Of a stretch of DNA of 64,000 bases, positions 35,609 to 45,020 are shown one piece after another. The stretch is from the NCBI RefSeq assembly GCF_002240055.1, contig NZ_CP016753.1:682001-746000 (forward strand), in the 5' to 3' direction. This DNA is from Leptotrichia sp. oral taxon 498. GTDB lineage: Bacteria; Fusobacteriota; Fusobacteriia; Fusobacteriales; Leptotrichiaceae. A program made the position numbers and the translations under genes. Positions within the stretch are counted from its first letter, which is position 1. Each line of letters opens with the position of its first letter. Under the pieces are notes generated by a model, which ran no database searches, was not told the origin of the DNA, and saw only the letters and a program-made list of their open reading frames with translations.

Positions 35609-36097
35609 TTATTTTTGTAAAGAAAGAAAATATTTTACCAATTCTTCTTCAATTTTATCATTAAATTTTCCAATTCTGTAATTGTATTTTAAATCTTCAA
35701 AATTATCTGGATTTTTTTCCATTTCTTCTCTCACAACTTTTGGAAACTCATTCCAGAATAATTCATAATTTTCTCCCTTTTTGGCAAATAAAGACGGTAT
35801 TTTTATTTTTTCTCCTTCTTTTAGATTTGGAAAAAACTCAGCTCCAGTTTTTCTATTTCGATAATCTATTTTAATTTTATCGTTCAAATCGCTAAATTTT
35901 TTCAAAAATGTAACCGCAGCTCTGCAATCTGGACAGTAAACTTGCGCAATTGCAATAATTTCTATTTTTTTTTCAATATTTTTTATTGCTTTTACCGTTT
36001 TTTCCGAAAGCTGAACTTTTTTTATAATTCTTAACTGTTTTTTATCTTCCTGCTCTTCTGTAACTTCATATTTTAAATAATCTTCAAATGTAGCCAT
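35609..36097 (-). CDS. Thioredoxin-family protein with a CPDC site
   Basis: A 162-residue cytoplasmic protein with no signal peptide. AIAQVYCPDCRAAVTFLKKF (near residue 53) carries a CPDC redox site, and IKIPSLFAKKGENYELFWNE has the usual cis-proline region (IPSLF). N-terminal residues 1-40 are charged and helical. It may be a thiol-disulphide reductase or a bacillithiol/thioredoxin-like accessory; the target is unknown. It is a single-gene unit, minus strand, convergent with the CPDC lipoprotein. Confidence 0.72.
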   Translation of the reverse strand: MATFEDYLKYEVTEEQEDKKQLRIIKKVQLSEKTVKAIKNIEKKIEIIAIAQVYCPDCRAAVTFLKKFSDLNDKIKIDYRNRKTGAEFFPNLKEGEKIKIPSLFAKKGENYELFWNEFPKVVREEMEKNPDNFEDLKYNYRIGKFNDKIEEELVKYFLSLQK

Positions 36098-36211
36098 AAA
36101 ATCTTTATCCTTTCAATCTTTTAAACTATTCAATGATATAATTGAATACTATCATATTTAATTTTATAAGTCAAGATTTTTTTTATATAAACATGGCAAA
36201 ATAATTATTTG

Positions 36212-36260
36212 GTGAACTACTCCCACTTATAGAAAGCCTACGATTTCTTGCTATCTTTTT
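36212..36260 (-). mobile_element. Minimal relic of the IS605-like miniature element (copy 3)
   Basis: Read on the minus strand, this 49-bp stretch starts right after TTTTAAT with AAAAAGATAGCAAGAA and ends CTATAAGTGGGAGTAGTTCAC. The first part matches the left end of the copy at 40666 and the last part matches the right end of the copy at 48243. The interior is missing. It is probably an internal-deletion relic. The rest of the 274-bp gap holds the promoter at 36302. Confidence 0.6.
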
Positions 36261-36301
36261 ATTAAAAAAATGAAAAAATTAACTTAAATTTCACTCTTTC
36301 G

Positions 36302-36330
36302 TTGTAAAATACTTATTTTTTTGGTATAAT
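36302..36330 (+). promoter_or_regulatory. Promoter of the alanine symporter gene
   Basis: TTGTAA (36302-36307), a 17-bp spacer and TATAAT (36325-36330), 41 bp before the ATG. Confidence 0.65.
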
Positions 36331-36371
36331 TTTATTTATAAAGTAAAAATTTTTTAAATAAGGAGAGAAAA

Positions 36372-37802
36372 ATGGATTATGGACAGTTAGTTAAACTGAT
36401 TAACGACATTAATAGCTTTATTGCTAGTAATATTCTGATGTGGGGGTTGCTTGGGGCTGGAACTTATTTGAGCTTCCTTCTTGGATTTCCACAAATTACA
36501 AAAATAGGCTATGCTTTTAAAATGGTATTTGGAGGGCTGTTTAGAAAAACTGAAAATTCTAATGAAGGTTCTATGTCTTCGTTTCAAGCATTGGCGACGG
36601 CTGTTGCGGCACAAGTTGGAACTGGAAATGTGGCGGGAGTTGCTACTGCCATTACTGCCGGGGGACCTGGTGCAGTTTTTTGGATGTGGGTTTCGGCATT
36701 TTTAGGAATGGGAACAATTTTTACAGAAGCGGTTTTGGCGCAAAAATATAGAAAAAGAATTCACGGAGAACTTGTTGGAGGACCTGCATATTACATTTCA
36801 AGAGGACTTAAGAAAACAGGAAAATTCGCCAAATTTTTAGCTAGTTTCTTTTCTGTGACAATTATTTTGGCACTTGGATTTATGGGAAATGCAGTTCAAT
36901 CAAATTCAATAGCTGCGGGAATAAAAGGAATATCTGGACTTGAAAATATAAATCCTGGTATAATAGGAATTATAGTTGCGATTTTAGCCGCTTTAATTTT
37001 TATCGGTGGAATGAATAAAATTGCGAAATTTGCTGAGTTAGTAGTACCTATTATGGCTGCGGTGTATATTTTGGCAAGTATTTTGGTACTGCTGATATTT
37101 CATAAAGAAGTTATACCTACATTTACTTGGATTGTAAAAAGCGCATTTAGTCCTAATGCAGTTGTGGGAGGAATTGCTGGAGCCAGTGTGAAAGTGGCTG
37201 TTCAAAAAGGAATTGCCAGAGGTCTATTTTCAAATGAAGCAGGAATGGGTTCAACTCCTCACGCTCACGCTGTGGCACATGTAAAACATCCTGCAGAGCA
37301 AGGGCTTTCAGCTATGGTTGGAGTATTTATTGATACAATTTTGGTGTGTAGTGCAACTGCGCTATCTATTTTAGTTACAAAGGCTTACATTTTAAAAGAT
37401 GCAAATGGAGATTTTCTTGTGGGAGCACAACTGACGCAAGGTGCTTTCAAAAGTTCTTTTGGAGAATTTGGAGCAATACTTTTAGCCGTTTGTCTGGCAT
37501 TTTTTGCATTTACAACGATAATCGGGTGGTATTATTTTGGAGAATCAAATATCAAATTTTTATTTGGGAAAAAGATGCTTTTGCCATATAGAATTGTTGT
37601 GATTCTTTGTATAATAGCAGGTTCTCTGCAAGAAGTAAAAATTGTATGGTCACTAGCTGATATATTTAACAGTTTAATGGTGCTTCCGAACTTAATTGCG
37701 ATTGTCTGGATGTCATTTGAAGTAAAAGCGCTTTTCAAAGATTATAAAGAAAAGTTTGCAAAAGGGAATGTAACTTATGATTATAGTGAAGAAGATAAAT
37801 AA
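36372..37802 (+). CDS. Sodium:alanine symporter family (AGCS) protein
   Basis: A 476-residue inner-membrane transporter with about eleven hydrophobic segments that takes up alanine or glycine with sodium. AVAAQVGTGNVAGVATAITAGG (near residues 73-94) and GPGAVFWMWVSAFLGMGT are the AGCS signature. ARGLFSNEAGMGSTPHAHA (near 288-306) is the second conserved motif. Length is normal. AAGGAG lies eight bases before the ATG. It is a single-gene unit with its own promoter and terminator. Confidence 0.93.
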   Translation: MDYGQLVKLINDINSFIASNILMWGLLGAGTYLSFLLGFPQITKIGYAFKMVFGGLFRKTENSNEGSMSSFQALATAVAAQVGTGNVAGVATAITAGGPGAVFWMWVSAFLGMGTIFTEAVLAQKYRKRIHGELVGGPAYYISRGLKKTGKFAKFLASFFSVTIILALGFMGNAVQSNSIAAGIKGISGLENINPGIIGIIVAILAALIFIGGMNKIAKFAELVVPIMAAVYILASILVLLIFHKEVIPTFTWIVKSAFSPNAVVGGIAGASVKVAVQKGIARGLFSNEAGMGSTPHAHAVAHVKHPAEQGLSAMVGVFIDTILVCSATALSILVTKAYILKDANGDFLVGAQLTQGAFKSSFGEFGAILLAVCLAFFAFTTIIGWYYFGESNIKFLFGKKMLLPYRIVVILCIIAGSLQEVKIVWSLADIFNSLMVLPNLIAIVWMSFEVKALFKDYKEKFAKGNVTYDYSEEDK

Positions 37803-37838
37803 TTTTTATTAAACACAGAAAATTAAAAAAAAATAAAA

Positions 37839-37880
37839 AAATAGAACTATCTGAAAAATAGTAAAAAGATAGTTCTTATT
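37839..37880 (+). terminator. Terminator after the alanine symporter gene
   Basis: AGAACTATCT (37843-37852) and AGATAGTTCT (37867-37876) form a perfect 10-bp stem, extended by A/T pairs and followed by TATTTATTTT. Confidence 0.75.
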
Positions 37881-37931
37881 TATTTTAAATTAAATGTAAA
37901 ATTAAGTTTTTTATCAAATGAAAAAAATCAC

Positions 37932-37960
37932 TTGACAATTTTTAGTAAAAGTAGTAGTAT
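37932..37960 (+). promoter_or_regulatory. adhE promoter
   Basis: TTGACA (37932-37937), a 17-bp spacer and TAGTAT (37955-37960), 51 bp before adhE. I saw no clear Rex-type operator. Confidence 0.6.
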
Positions 37961-38011
37961 TATTATATCAAAATGAAGTATATACTTATAAATTATTGGG
38001 AGGAATCATAA

Positions 38012-40621
38012 ATGGCAGTTAAAGATTTGGACAGTTTGAAGGAATTGATTGCTCGTGTACGACGAGCGCAAGAAGAATTTTCAACATTTGACCAAGAAAC
38101 AGTTGATAAAATTTTTAGAAAAGTAGCTCAAAAAATTAATGATGAAAGAATTACACTTGCAAAAATGGCAGTGGAAGAAACAGGAATGGGAATAATAGAA
38201 GATAAAGTTATCAAAAATCACTTTGCTTCGGAATATATTTATAATAAATACAAAGATGAAAAAACTTGTGGAGTTTTGGAAGAGGATAGATCTTATGGAG
38301 TTAAAAAAATAGCTACTCCAATAGGAGTTATAGCAGGAGTTATACCGACTACAAATCCAACTTCAACAGCAGCTTTTAAAATATTATTAACATTAAAAAC
38401 GAGAAACGGTATTATTTTATCACCACATCCAAGAGCAAAAAAATGTACGATTTATGCAGCAAAACTTGCATTGGAAGAAGCTATTAAGTACGGAGCTCCA
38501 AAAGATATAATCGGATGGGTGGATGAACCAAGTGTGGAATTATCTAAAGAACTTATGGAAAATGCTGATTTAATCCTTGCAACAGGTGGACCTGGAATGG
38601 TTAAAGCGGCTTATTCATCTGGAAAACCAGCAATCGGAGTTGGAGCTGGAAACACGCCAGTTATAATTGACGAGACAGCTGATATAAAAATGACAGTGAA
38701 TTATATTTTAATGTCTAAAACATTTGATAACGGAGTAATTTGCGCAACTGAACAATCTGTCATTGTGGACAATAAAATTTATGATAGAGTTAGACAGGAA
38801 TTCTTAGACAGAGGTGCCTATATATTAAACGAGGAAGAAAAACAAAAGGTTAGAGAAATTTTGTTTGTAAATGGCAGATTAAATGCGGAAGTAGTTGGAA
38901 AAGGTGCTTATATAATCGCACAAATGGCAGGACTTGAAATTCCTCACGCTGCAAAAGTATTAATTGGAGAAGTTGAATCGACAGGAATGGAAGAACCATT
39001 TGCACACGAAAAATTATCGCCAGTACTTGCAATGTATAGAAGTGAGAATTTTAAAGATGCACTTGATAAAGCGGAAACATTGGTTGAATTAGGAGGACTT
39101 GGACACACTTCGGCTCTTTATGTAAATTTGGCGGAAAGAGAAAAAATTGATGAATTTGGAAGAAAAATGAAAACAGGAAGAACACTAATTAATATGCCGG
39201 CTTCACTTGGAGCAATTGGAGATGTGTTTAACTTTAAATTGGAACCATCATTGACACTTGGATGCGGTTCTTGGGGTGGAAACTCAGTTTCTGAAAATAT
39301 CGGAGTAAAACATCTTATCAATGTTAAAACAATAGCGGAAAGAAGGGAAAATATGTTGTGGTTCAAAGTGCCTCAGAAAGTATATTTTAAATATGGTTCA
39401 CTTCCAACAGCTTTGGAAGAATTAAAAGGAGAACATAAAAAAGCCTTTATCGTAACAGATAGCGTGCTAGCAGAATTGGGATACACAGATCACATTACAA
39501 AAGTCTTGGAAGAAATCGGAATTGACTTTAGAATTTTCTCTGATGTAAAAGCAGATCCATTACTTAGCTCAACTCAAGAGGGAGCAAAAGCTATGCTTGA
39601 ATTTAAGCCAGATGTAATTATTGCGCTTGGTGGAGGTTCAGCGATGGATGCCGCTAAGATTATGTGGGTTCTATATGAATATCCAGAAACTAAATTTAAA
39701 GATTTGGCAATGAGATTTATGGACATAAGAAAAAGAATTTTGCCATTCCCTAAAATGGGACTAAAAGCTAAATTTATTGCAGTTGCAACATCAGCTGGAA
39801 CTGGTTCAGAAGTTACACCATTTTCAATTATTACAGATGATGAAACTGGAGTAAAATATTCACTTGCAGACTATGAATTAACTCCAAATGTGGCGATAAA
39901 TGATCCAGAATTAATGCTTTCAATGCCTAAAGGACTTACTGTGGCTTCAGGAATTGATGTATTTACTCACGCACTTGAGTCTTATGTTTCAGTTATGGCG
40001 ACAGAATATACAAAACCTTATTCATTGGAAGCGGCTAGATTGGTATTCAAATATCTTCCAGAGTCAGTTGATGGTGGAGCAAAAGCTATAAAAGCTAAAG
40101 AAAAAATGGCAAATGCTTCTTGTCTTGCAGGTATGGCTTTCGCAAATGCATTTTTGGGAATTAACCACTCGCTTGCACATAAATTAGGTGGAAAATTCCA
40201 TATTCCTCATGGAATTGCAAATGCACTTATATTAGAAACTGTAATAAGATATAATGCTGCTGACGCACCTACAAAAATGGGAGTTTTCCCTCAGTACAGA
40301 TATCCAAACGCAATGCAAAGATATGCAGAAATGTCTGACCATTTAGGATTTGGAAAAGATGTACATACAAAAGAAGAAAAAATGGAAAAATTAATTGACG
40401 GAATTGTGGAAATTAAAAAACGAATTGGTATACCTATGACAATTAAAGATTGGGGAGTGCCTGAAAAAGACTTTTTAGAAGCGGTTGATGAAATGGCATT
40501 GAATGCATTTGATGATCAATGTACAGCAGCTAACCCTAGATACCCACTAATTTCTGAATTGAAGGAAATTTTACTAGAAGCTTATTATGGAACAAAAGAT
40601 TATAAAAAAGAAGAAGAATAG
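38012..40621 (+). CDS. adhE: Bifunctional acetaldehyde-CoA/alcohol dehydrogenase AdhE
   Basis: An 869-residue fermentation enzyme that reduces acetyl-CoA to acetaldehyde and then to ethanol, consuming two NADH. The N-terminal aldehyde dehydrogenase half has the catalytic Cys in NGVICATEQSV near residue 246 and GVIAGVIPTTNPTSTA near 104. A linker near 440-455 leads to an iron-dependent alcohol dehydrogenase half: ALGGGSAMDAAKIMW binds NAD, and HALESYVSVMATEY with LAHKLGGKFHIPHGIANA supplies the iron-binding histidines. Full length, in line with other AdhE proteins. GGGAGGAATC precedes the ATG. It is a single-gene unit. Confidence 0.97.
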   Translation: MAVKDLDSLKELIARVRRAQEEFSTFDQETVDKIFRKVAQKINDERITLAKMAVEETGMGIIEDKVIKNHFASEYIYNKYKDEKTCGVLEEDRSYGVKKIATPIGVIAGVIPTTNPTSTAAFKILLTLKTRNGIILSPHPRAKKCTIYAAKLALEEAIKYGAPKDIIGWVDEPSVELSKELMENADLILATGGPGMVKAAYSSGKPAIGVGAGNTPVIIDETADIKMTVNYILMSKTFDNGVICATEQSVIVDNKIYDRVRQEFLDRGAYILNEEEKQKVREILFVNGRLNAEVVGKGAYIIAQMAGLEIPHAAKVLIGEVESTGMEEPFAHEKLSPVLAMYRSENFKDALDKAETLVELGGLGHTSALYVNLAEREKIDEFGRKMKTGRTLINMPASLGAIGDVFNFKLEPSLTLGCGSWGGNSVSENIGVKHLINVKTIAERRENMLWFKVPQKVYFKYGSLPTALEELKGEHKKAFIVTDSVLAELGYTDHITKVLEEIGIDFRIFSDVKADPLLSSTQEGAKAMLEFKPDVIIALGGGSAMDAAKIMWVLYEYPETKFKDLAMRFMDIRKRILPFPKMGLKAKFIAVATSAGTGSEVTPFSIITDDETGVKYSLADYELTPNVAINDPELMLSMPKGLTVASGIDVFTHALESYVSVMATEYTKPYSLEAARLVFKYLPESVDGGAKAIKAKEKMANASCLAGMAFANAFLGINHSLAHKLGGKFHIPHGIANALILETVIRYNAADAPTKMGVFPQYRYPNAMQRYAEMSDHLGFGKDVHTKEEKMEKLIDGIVEIKKRIGIPMTIKDWGVPEKDFLEAVDEMALNAFDDQCTAANPRYPLISELKEILLEAYYGTKDYKKEEE

Positions 40622-40665
40622 TTAGTTTTCTAAATTAAAACTTTCTAAACTAAAACTATTTTAAC

Positions 40666-40858
40666 AAAAAGATGGCAAGAAGTCTCCAACTTCTATAAGT
40701 GGGAGATGAATTGCATTTTTGATTAACATTTGTAGCAAAATGTATTACACTAAATATATCAGGGTAGGAACTACCCGAAGAGCTTGGTAAATATATTTGG
40801 CTAACAAAAGCAGATACTTCCCAAGAAGCTCCCGCTTTTAGAAGCGGGAGTAGTTCAC
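40666..40858 (+). mobile_element. IS200/IS605-like miniature element (copy 1), no transposase
   Basis: A 193-bp non-coding element directly after TTTTAAC. The left subterminal hairpin is CTCCAACTT-ctat-AAGTGGGAG (40684-40705). The right hairpin is CTCCCGCTT-ttag-AAGCGGGAG (40829-40850), a perfect 9-bp stem, followed by the end TAGTTCAC. Both hairpins share a core, as expected for TnpA Y1 recognition. Most of the right 110 bp matches the copy at 48243. No tnpA or tnpB gene is present. The TTTAAC flank equals the insertion target reported for IS605. It sits in the 401-bp gap between adhE and oppB, which otherwise holds a terminator and a promoter. Confidence 0.75.
40761..40858 (+). ncRNA. Candidate omega-RNA-like structured RNA, copy 1
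   Basis: This part of the element has a stem GGGTAG-gaa-CTACCC (40762-40776), a conserved single-stranded stretch (CGAAGAGCTTGGTAAATATA), a CAGATACTTCCCAAGAAG segment and the terminal 9-bp hairpin ending GTAGTTCAC. It matches the equivalent part of copy 2, including a compensatory pair change. This layout is that of the TnpB guide RNA scaffold at IS605 right ends, where the guide is the sequence just after the end. A weak promoter (TTGTAG, 17 bp, AATATA) precedes it. Expression is not shown. Confidence 0.35.
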
Positions 40859-40860
40859 TA

Positions 40861-40909
40861 AAACTGCACTTAAAATCTTAAATACAAGATAAGAGAGTGT
40901 AGTTTTTTT
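40861..40909 (+). terminator. Terminator downstream of adhE
   Basis: AAACTGCACT (40861-40870) and AGTGTAGTTT (40896-40905) form a 10-bp stem with one G-U pair, with an inner stem ATCTT/AAGAT, then a T run. The miniature element is inserted between adhE and this terminator, and the first stem arm occupies the position of its would-be guide. Confidence 0.75.
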
Positions 40910-40949
40910 ATATTAAAATAAAAAATATTTGTATACAAAAATAAATAAC

Positions 40950-40978
40950 TTGCAAATATGTATTTTTCTAGATATAAT
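40950..40978 (+). promoter_or_regulatory. Promoter of the opp operon
   Basis: TTGCAA (40950-40955), a 17-bp spacer and TATAAT (40973-40978), 44 bp before oppB. Confidence 0.7.
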
Positions 40979-41022
40979 AAGATATATAAAAATTTTGGAT
41001 AAGGAAGGGAGAAAATCTAAGT

Positions 41023-42000
41023 ATGAAAAATATTTTGAAATTTTTGATTAAACGGATTTTGATGGGGCTTGGAACACTTTGGCTTGTCGTTACGATTACA
41101 TTTTTTTTGATACATATGTTGCCCGGCGATCCATTTCAAGATGAAAAAGCGATACCACCTGCAATTAAAGCAAATTTGATGGCAAAATATCATTTGGATA
41201 AACCTTTAGGCGTTCAGTATGTGGAATATTTAAAAAGTGTTTCAACTGGAGATTTGGGAATGTCTATGAAGGCGTCTGGAAGAACGGTAAACAGCATGAT
41301 AGAGGATGGATTTCCAAAATCAGCTGATTTAGGAGCAAGGGCTTTAATTTTTGCACTTATAGTGGGAATTCCTTTAGGGATTATAGCTGGACTTAATAGA
41401 GGAAAGTATCAGGACAAAATTGCGATGTTGATTGCGATAGTTGGGATTTCTGTGCCAAGTTTCGTACTGGCTGGACTTTTACAAAAATATTCAGTCGATG
41501 TTCACAACAGAATTTTAATTGGTAAATTGCACTTGCCACTTTTAAAAATTTCACTGCTTGGTTGGAGAAAACCTGAGAATAAAATACTTCCTGTAATTTC
41601 ACTGGGGCTTTATACGATAGCGCTTGTGGCTAGACTTTTGCGGGATAAAATGATAGAAGTGATGGGGCAGGATTACATAAAACTTGCGATTGCAAAAGGT
41701 GTGAAACCACGAGATGTGGTTTTTAAACATGCTTTGAGAAATGCAATTTTGCCGATTATTACGATAATGGGACCGACAATTGCGGCGGTTCTTACAGGTT
41801 CGTTTGTAATTGAGCAGATGTTTTCGATTCCGGGACTTGGAAAATATTTTGTTGGTAGTATTAACGACAGAGATTATACTTTAATTTTGGGAGTTACGGT
41901 GTTTTATGCAATCTTTTTGATTTCGATTATGATAGTTATGGACATTATCTATGTTTTGGTTGACCCTAAAATTAAACTTGGGAAAGGAGAAAATGAGTAA
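41023..42000 (+). CDS. oppB: Oligopeptide ABC transporter permease OppB
   Basis: A 325-residue inner-membrane permease with about six helices, one half of the peptide channel. The start IKRILMGLGTLWLVVTITFFLIHMLPGDP in outline is typical of OppB/DppB (FFLIHMLPGDPF near residues 27-38). The cytoplasmic EAA-like loop is QDYIKLAIAKGVKPRDVVFKH near 219, contacting the ATPases. The C-terminus is DIIYVLVDPKIKLG. It ends at the base before oppC, so translation is probably coupled. Confidence 0.92.
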   Translation: MKNILKFLIKRILMGLGTLWLVVTITFFLIHMLPGDPFQDEKAIPPAIKANLMAKYHLDKPLGVQYVEYLKSVSTGDLGMSMKASGRTVNSMIEDGFPKSADLGARALIFALIVGIPLGIIAGLNRGKYQDKIAMLIAIVGISVPSFVLAGLLQKYSVDVHNRILIGKLHLPLLKISLLGWRKPENKILPVISLGLYTIALVARLLRDKMIEVMGQDYIKLAIAKGVKPRDVVFKHALRNAILPIITIMGPTIAAVLTGSFVIEQMFSIPGLGKYFVGSINDRDYTLILGVTVFYAIFLISIMIVMDIIYVLVDPKIKLGKGENE

Positions 42001-42954
42001 ATGACACAAGATATAAAAAATAATGATTATTTGCCAAAACCAGAAGACTTTGAAATAGTGGGACCAAATTTGGCACAAAGTGAAGTTATTTACAAGCCAA
42101 GTTTAACTTTTTGGCAAGACGGGCTGAGAAGGTTTAAAAAGAATAAATTGGCACTTACATTTTTAGTGATAACTACGGTATTTCTATTTTTGGCAATATT
42201 TGGACAGATGATGACAAAATACACTTATAACAGCAATGACTTGTCTTCTAAGTTTTTGACTCCAATGGAAGGAATGAAAAAAGGTCACTTTTTGGGAACT
42301 GATAATTTGGGAAGAGATTTATTTGCAAGACTTTCACAGGGAATTAGAATTTCTATGGAACTTGCGATTGTAACCGCTGCTATATGTGTTGTATTTGGGA
42401 CAATTTATGGAGCAATTTCGGCATATTTTGGAGGAATTGTAGATACAATTATGACAAGATTTGTGGAAATTTTGATGATTATTCCTTCTATGATTTATAT
42501 AATTTTACTTATGGTAATTATGGGAAATGGAATAAAGACAATAATTATTGCGATGTCGCTTACAAGATGGTTAAATTATTCACTGTTAGTTCGTGGAGAG
42601 GTTTTGAAAATAAAAGAAAATGAATTTGTATTGGCTTCAAAATCGCTTGGAGGAAATTTTTGGTGGATAACGCTAAAACATTTGGTGCCAAATACACTTA
42701 GCATAATAATAATAAGACTTACGACGGATATACCAAATATTATTTTTACGGAAGCATTTTTGAGCTTTATTGGACTTGGAGTACCCATTCCACAGGCTTC
42801 GCTTGGAAATTTAGTCTATGACGGGTCGTCTAATATAACTTCTTATCCGTATTTATTTATTATTCCGTCAGTTGTAATTTCACTTATTACATTGTCATTC
42901 AATATTATAGGAGATGCGCTAAATGATGCACTAAATCCTAAATTGAGAAGTTAA
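42001..42954 (+). CDS. oppC: Oligopeptide ABC transporter permease OppC
   Basis: A 317-residue permease, partner of OppB. After about 35 polar residues comes FWQDGLRRFKKNKLALTFLV, the OppC N-terminal domain with the first helix. LGTDNLGRDLFARLSQGIRIS (near residue 98) is the family signature. The EAA-like loop is ENEFVLASKSLGGNFWWITLKH. It starts on the base after the oppB stop codon. Confidence 0.92.
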   Translation: MTQDIKNNDYLPKPEDFEIVGPNLAQSEVIYKPSLTFWQDGLRRFKKNKLALTFLVITTVFLFLAIFGQMMTKYTYNSNDLSSKFLTPMEGMKKGHFLGTDNLGRDLFARLSQGIRISMELAIVTAAICVVFGTIYGAISAYFGGIVDTIMTRFVEILMIIPSMIYIILLMVIMGNGIKTIIIAMSLTRWLNYSLLVRGEVLKIKENEFVLASKSLGGNFWWITLKHLVPNTLSIIIIRLTTDIPNIIFTEAFLSFIGLGVPIPQASLGNLVYDGSSNITSYPYLFIIPSVVISLITLSFNIIGDALNDALNPKLRS

Positions 42955-42989
42955 AATTTAATTTTTTCTAAAAATTGGGAAAGGAAAAA

Positions 42990-44018
42990 ATGGAAAAAAT
43001 GGGAAAAAAATTATTGGAAGTAAAAGATTTAAGTGTTTCTTTTAATACTTACGCAGGAGAAGTTCAGGCGCTTCGTGGAATAAGTTTTTTCGTTGAAAGA
43101 GGAGAAACTTTGGCAATTGTCGGAGAGTCTGGAAGCGGGAAGTCGGTTACAGTTCAGACAATTATGAAACTTATTCAAATGCCGCCGGGAGAGATAAAAT
43201 CGGGAGAAATTTTGTTTGACGGAGAAGATTTGGTCACTATAAGTGATGAGAAAATGGCAAAACTTCGTGGTGGAAAAATTGGGATGATATTTCAAGATCC
43301 AATGACTTCACTAAATCCAACAATGAAAATTGGAAAGCAGATTATGGAAGGAATTTTAATTCATAAAAAAGTAAATAAAATTGAAGCTAAAAAGAGAGCT
43401 ATTGAAATGCTTAAAAAAGTTGGAATTCCAAAGCCAGAAGAGCGATTTAATCAATATCCACATGAATTTTCCGGAGGAATGCGGCAAAGGGTTGTAATTG
43501 CAATCGCTCTTGCGTGTGAGCCAGACTTACTTATCTGTGATGAGCCAACAACGGCGTTAGATGTTACAATTCAAGCACAGATACTGGATTTGATAAATGA
43601 AATAAAAAAGGAATTAAATATAGCGGTCATTCTTATAACTCACGATTTGGGAGTTGTAGCGCAGACGGCGGATAGAGTTATTGTTATGTACGCAGGAGAA
43701 AAATTGGAAGAAGCGCCAGTCAGAGAATTATTTAGAAATCCAAAGCATCCTTACACTTGGGGACTGTTAAAATCACTTCCAAGACTGGATATGAACTCAA
43801 ATGAAAGGCTTACTTCAATTCCTGGTACACCGCCAGATTTGTTAAATCCACCAAAAGGAGATCCGTTTGCGGCTCGTTCTGAATATGCGATGAAAATTGA
43901 CTACGAGAGAAAGCCGCCTATGATTGATTTAGGAGGCGGACATTTTGTAAAATCGTGGCTGTATGTCAAAGGAGCTCCTAAAATTGAATTTTTAAAAGAT
44001 GAAAAAAATGATGACTAG
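42990..44018 (+). CDS. oppD: Oligopeptide ABC transporter ATP-binding protein OppD
   Basis: A 342-residue ATPase that powers the peptide permease. Walker A is [11 protein letters not shown], the signature is [16 protein letters not shown], and Walker B is [14 protein letters not shown]. The C-terminal peptide-transporter extension has [28 protein letters not shown] in outline ([18 protein letters not shown]), normally with iron-sulphur cysteines; here the Cys after PF is replaced by AARSE, so a cluster is doubtful. The frame opens at a TTG (42975), but ATG 42990 has AAAGGA just before it. Confidence 0.92.
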   Translation: MEKMGKKLLEVKDLSVSFNTYAGEVQALRGISFFVERGETLAIVGESGSGKSVTVQTIMKLIQMPPGEIKSGEILFDGEDLVTISDEKMAKLRGGKIGMIFQDPMTSLNPTMKIGKQIMEGILIHKKVNKIEAKKRAIEMLKKVGIPKPEERFNQYPHEFSGGMRQRVVIAIALACEPDLLICDEPTTALDVTIQAQILDLINEIKKELNIAVILITHDLGVVAQTADRVIVMYAGEKLEEAPVRELFRNPKHPYTWGLLKSLPRLDMNSNERLTSIPGTPPDLLNPPKGDPFAARSEYAMKIDYERKPPMIDLGGGHFVKSWLYVKGAPKIEFLKDEKNDD

Positions 44019-44028
44019 GAAGTGAATT

Positions 44029-44958
44029 ATGGAAAAAATAATAGAGATGAAAAATTTAAAAAAATATTTTCCAATGAAAAAAAAGACTGTACTAAAAGCG
44101 GTTGACAATGTGACGATGGATATTTACAAAGGAGAAATCCTAAGTCTTGTCGGGGAATCTGGAAGTGGGAAAACAACGCTTGGAAGAACAATTAGCAGAC
44201 TTTACAAAAAGACAAATGGAGAGATTTTGTATAATGGAAAACCTGTGGAGGATTACAGCTTAAAGGATTTCACAAAAGAGATTCAGATGATATTTCAAGA
44301 TCCACAGGCATCGCTAAATCCCCGAATGACGGTAGGAGATATAGTCGCTGAAGGAATTGACATTCATAAACTTGCAAGTTCAAAGCAGGAGAGAATGGAA
44401 AAAGTTTATAGTTTATTGGAATTAGTTGGATTAAACAGGGAACATGCCAGTCGTTTTCCACATGAATTTTCTGGAGGACAACGGCAAAGAATTGGGATTG
44501 CTAGGGCACTTGCTGTAAATCCAAGTGTTTTGGTGTGTGATGAGCCAATTTCGGCACTAGATGTGTCAATTCAAGCGCAAGTTGTAAATTTATTAAAGGA
44601 TTTGCAAAAGGAGAGAAACTTGACTATGCTGTTTATTGCGCATGATTTGTCGATGGTAAAATATATTTCAGACAGAGTGGCAGTTATGTATCGGGGAAAA
44701 GTTGTGGAACTTGGAACACCTCACGCAGTTTACGGAGATCCTGTTCACAGTTATACAAAATCGTTGATTTCTGCCGTACCAATTGCAGATCCAGATTATA
44801 AAAAGACTGAAACAATTGACATGGACGAATCATATTTGCGAAGTCCAATTGGAAATGTGACTGAAATTAATGAAGTTCCAAGTGAACCGGAGTTTACAGA
44901 ATATAGACCGGGACATTTTGTGGAAACGGCATTTTTGAGAGAAAAAAATTTGATTTAA
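44029..44958 (+). CDS. oppF: Oligopeptide ABC transporter ATP-binding protein OppF
   Basis: A 309-residue second ATPase of the Opp system. Walker A is [15 protein letters not shown], the signature is FSGGQRQRIGIARALAV, and Walker B is VLVCDEPISALDVSIQ. The C-terminal region has the DPVHSYTKSLISAVPIADP motif of OppF/DppF. It starts 10 bp after oppD. The usual Cys-rich loop near the C-terminus is absent, as in the oppD product. Confidence 0.92.
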   Translation: MEKIIEMKNLKKYFPMKKKTVLKAVDNVTMDIYKGEILSLVGESGSGKTTLGRTISRLYKKTNGEILYNGKPVEDYSLKDFTKEIQMIFQDPQASLNPRMTVGDIVAEGIDIHKLASSKQERMEKVYSLLELVGLNREHASRFPHEFSGGQRQRIGIARALAVNPSVLVCDEPISALDVSIQAQVVNLLKDLQKERNLTMLFIAHDLSMVKYISDRVAVMYRGKVVELGTPHAVYGDPVHSYTKSLISAVPIADPDYKKTETIDMDESYLRSPIGNVTEINEVPSEPEFTEYRPGHFVETAFLREKNLI

Positions 44959-45020
44959 ATGTCATTTTAAATAAAAAAACAAAATAAAAATAAATAAATA
45001 AAAAGAAGGATGGTAAAAAA

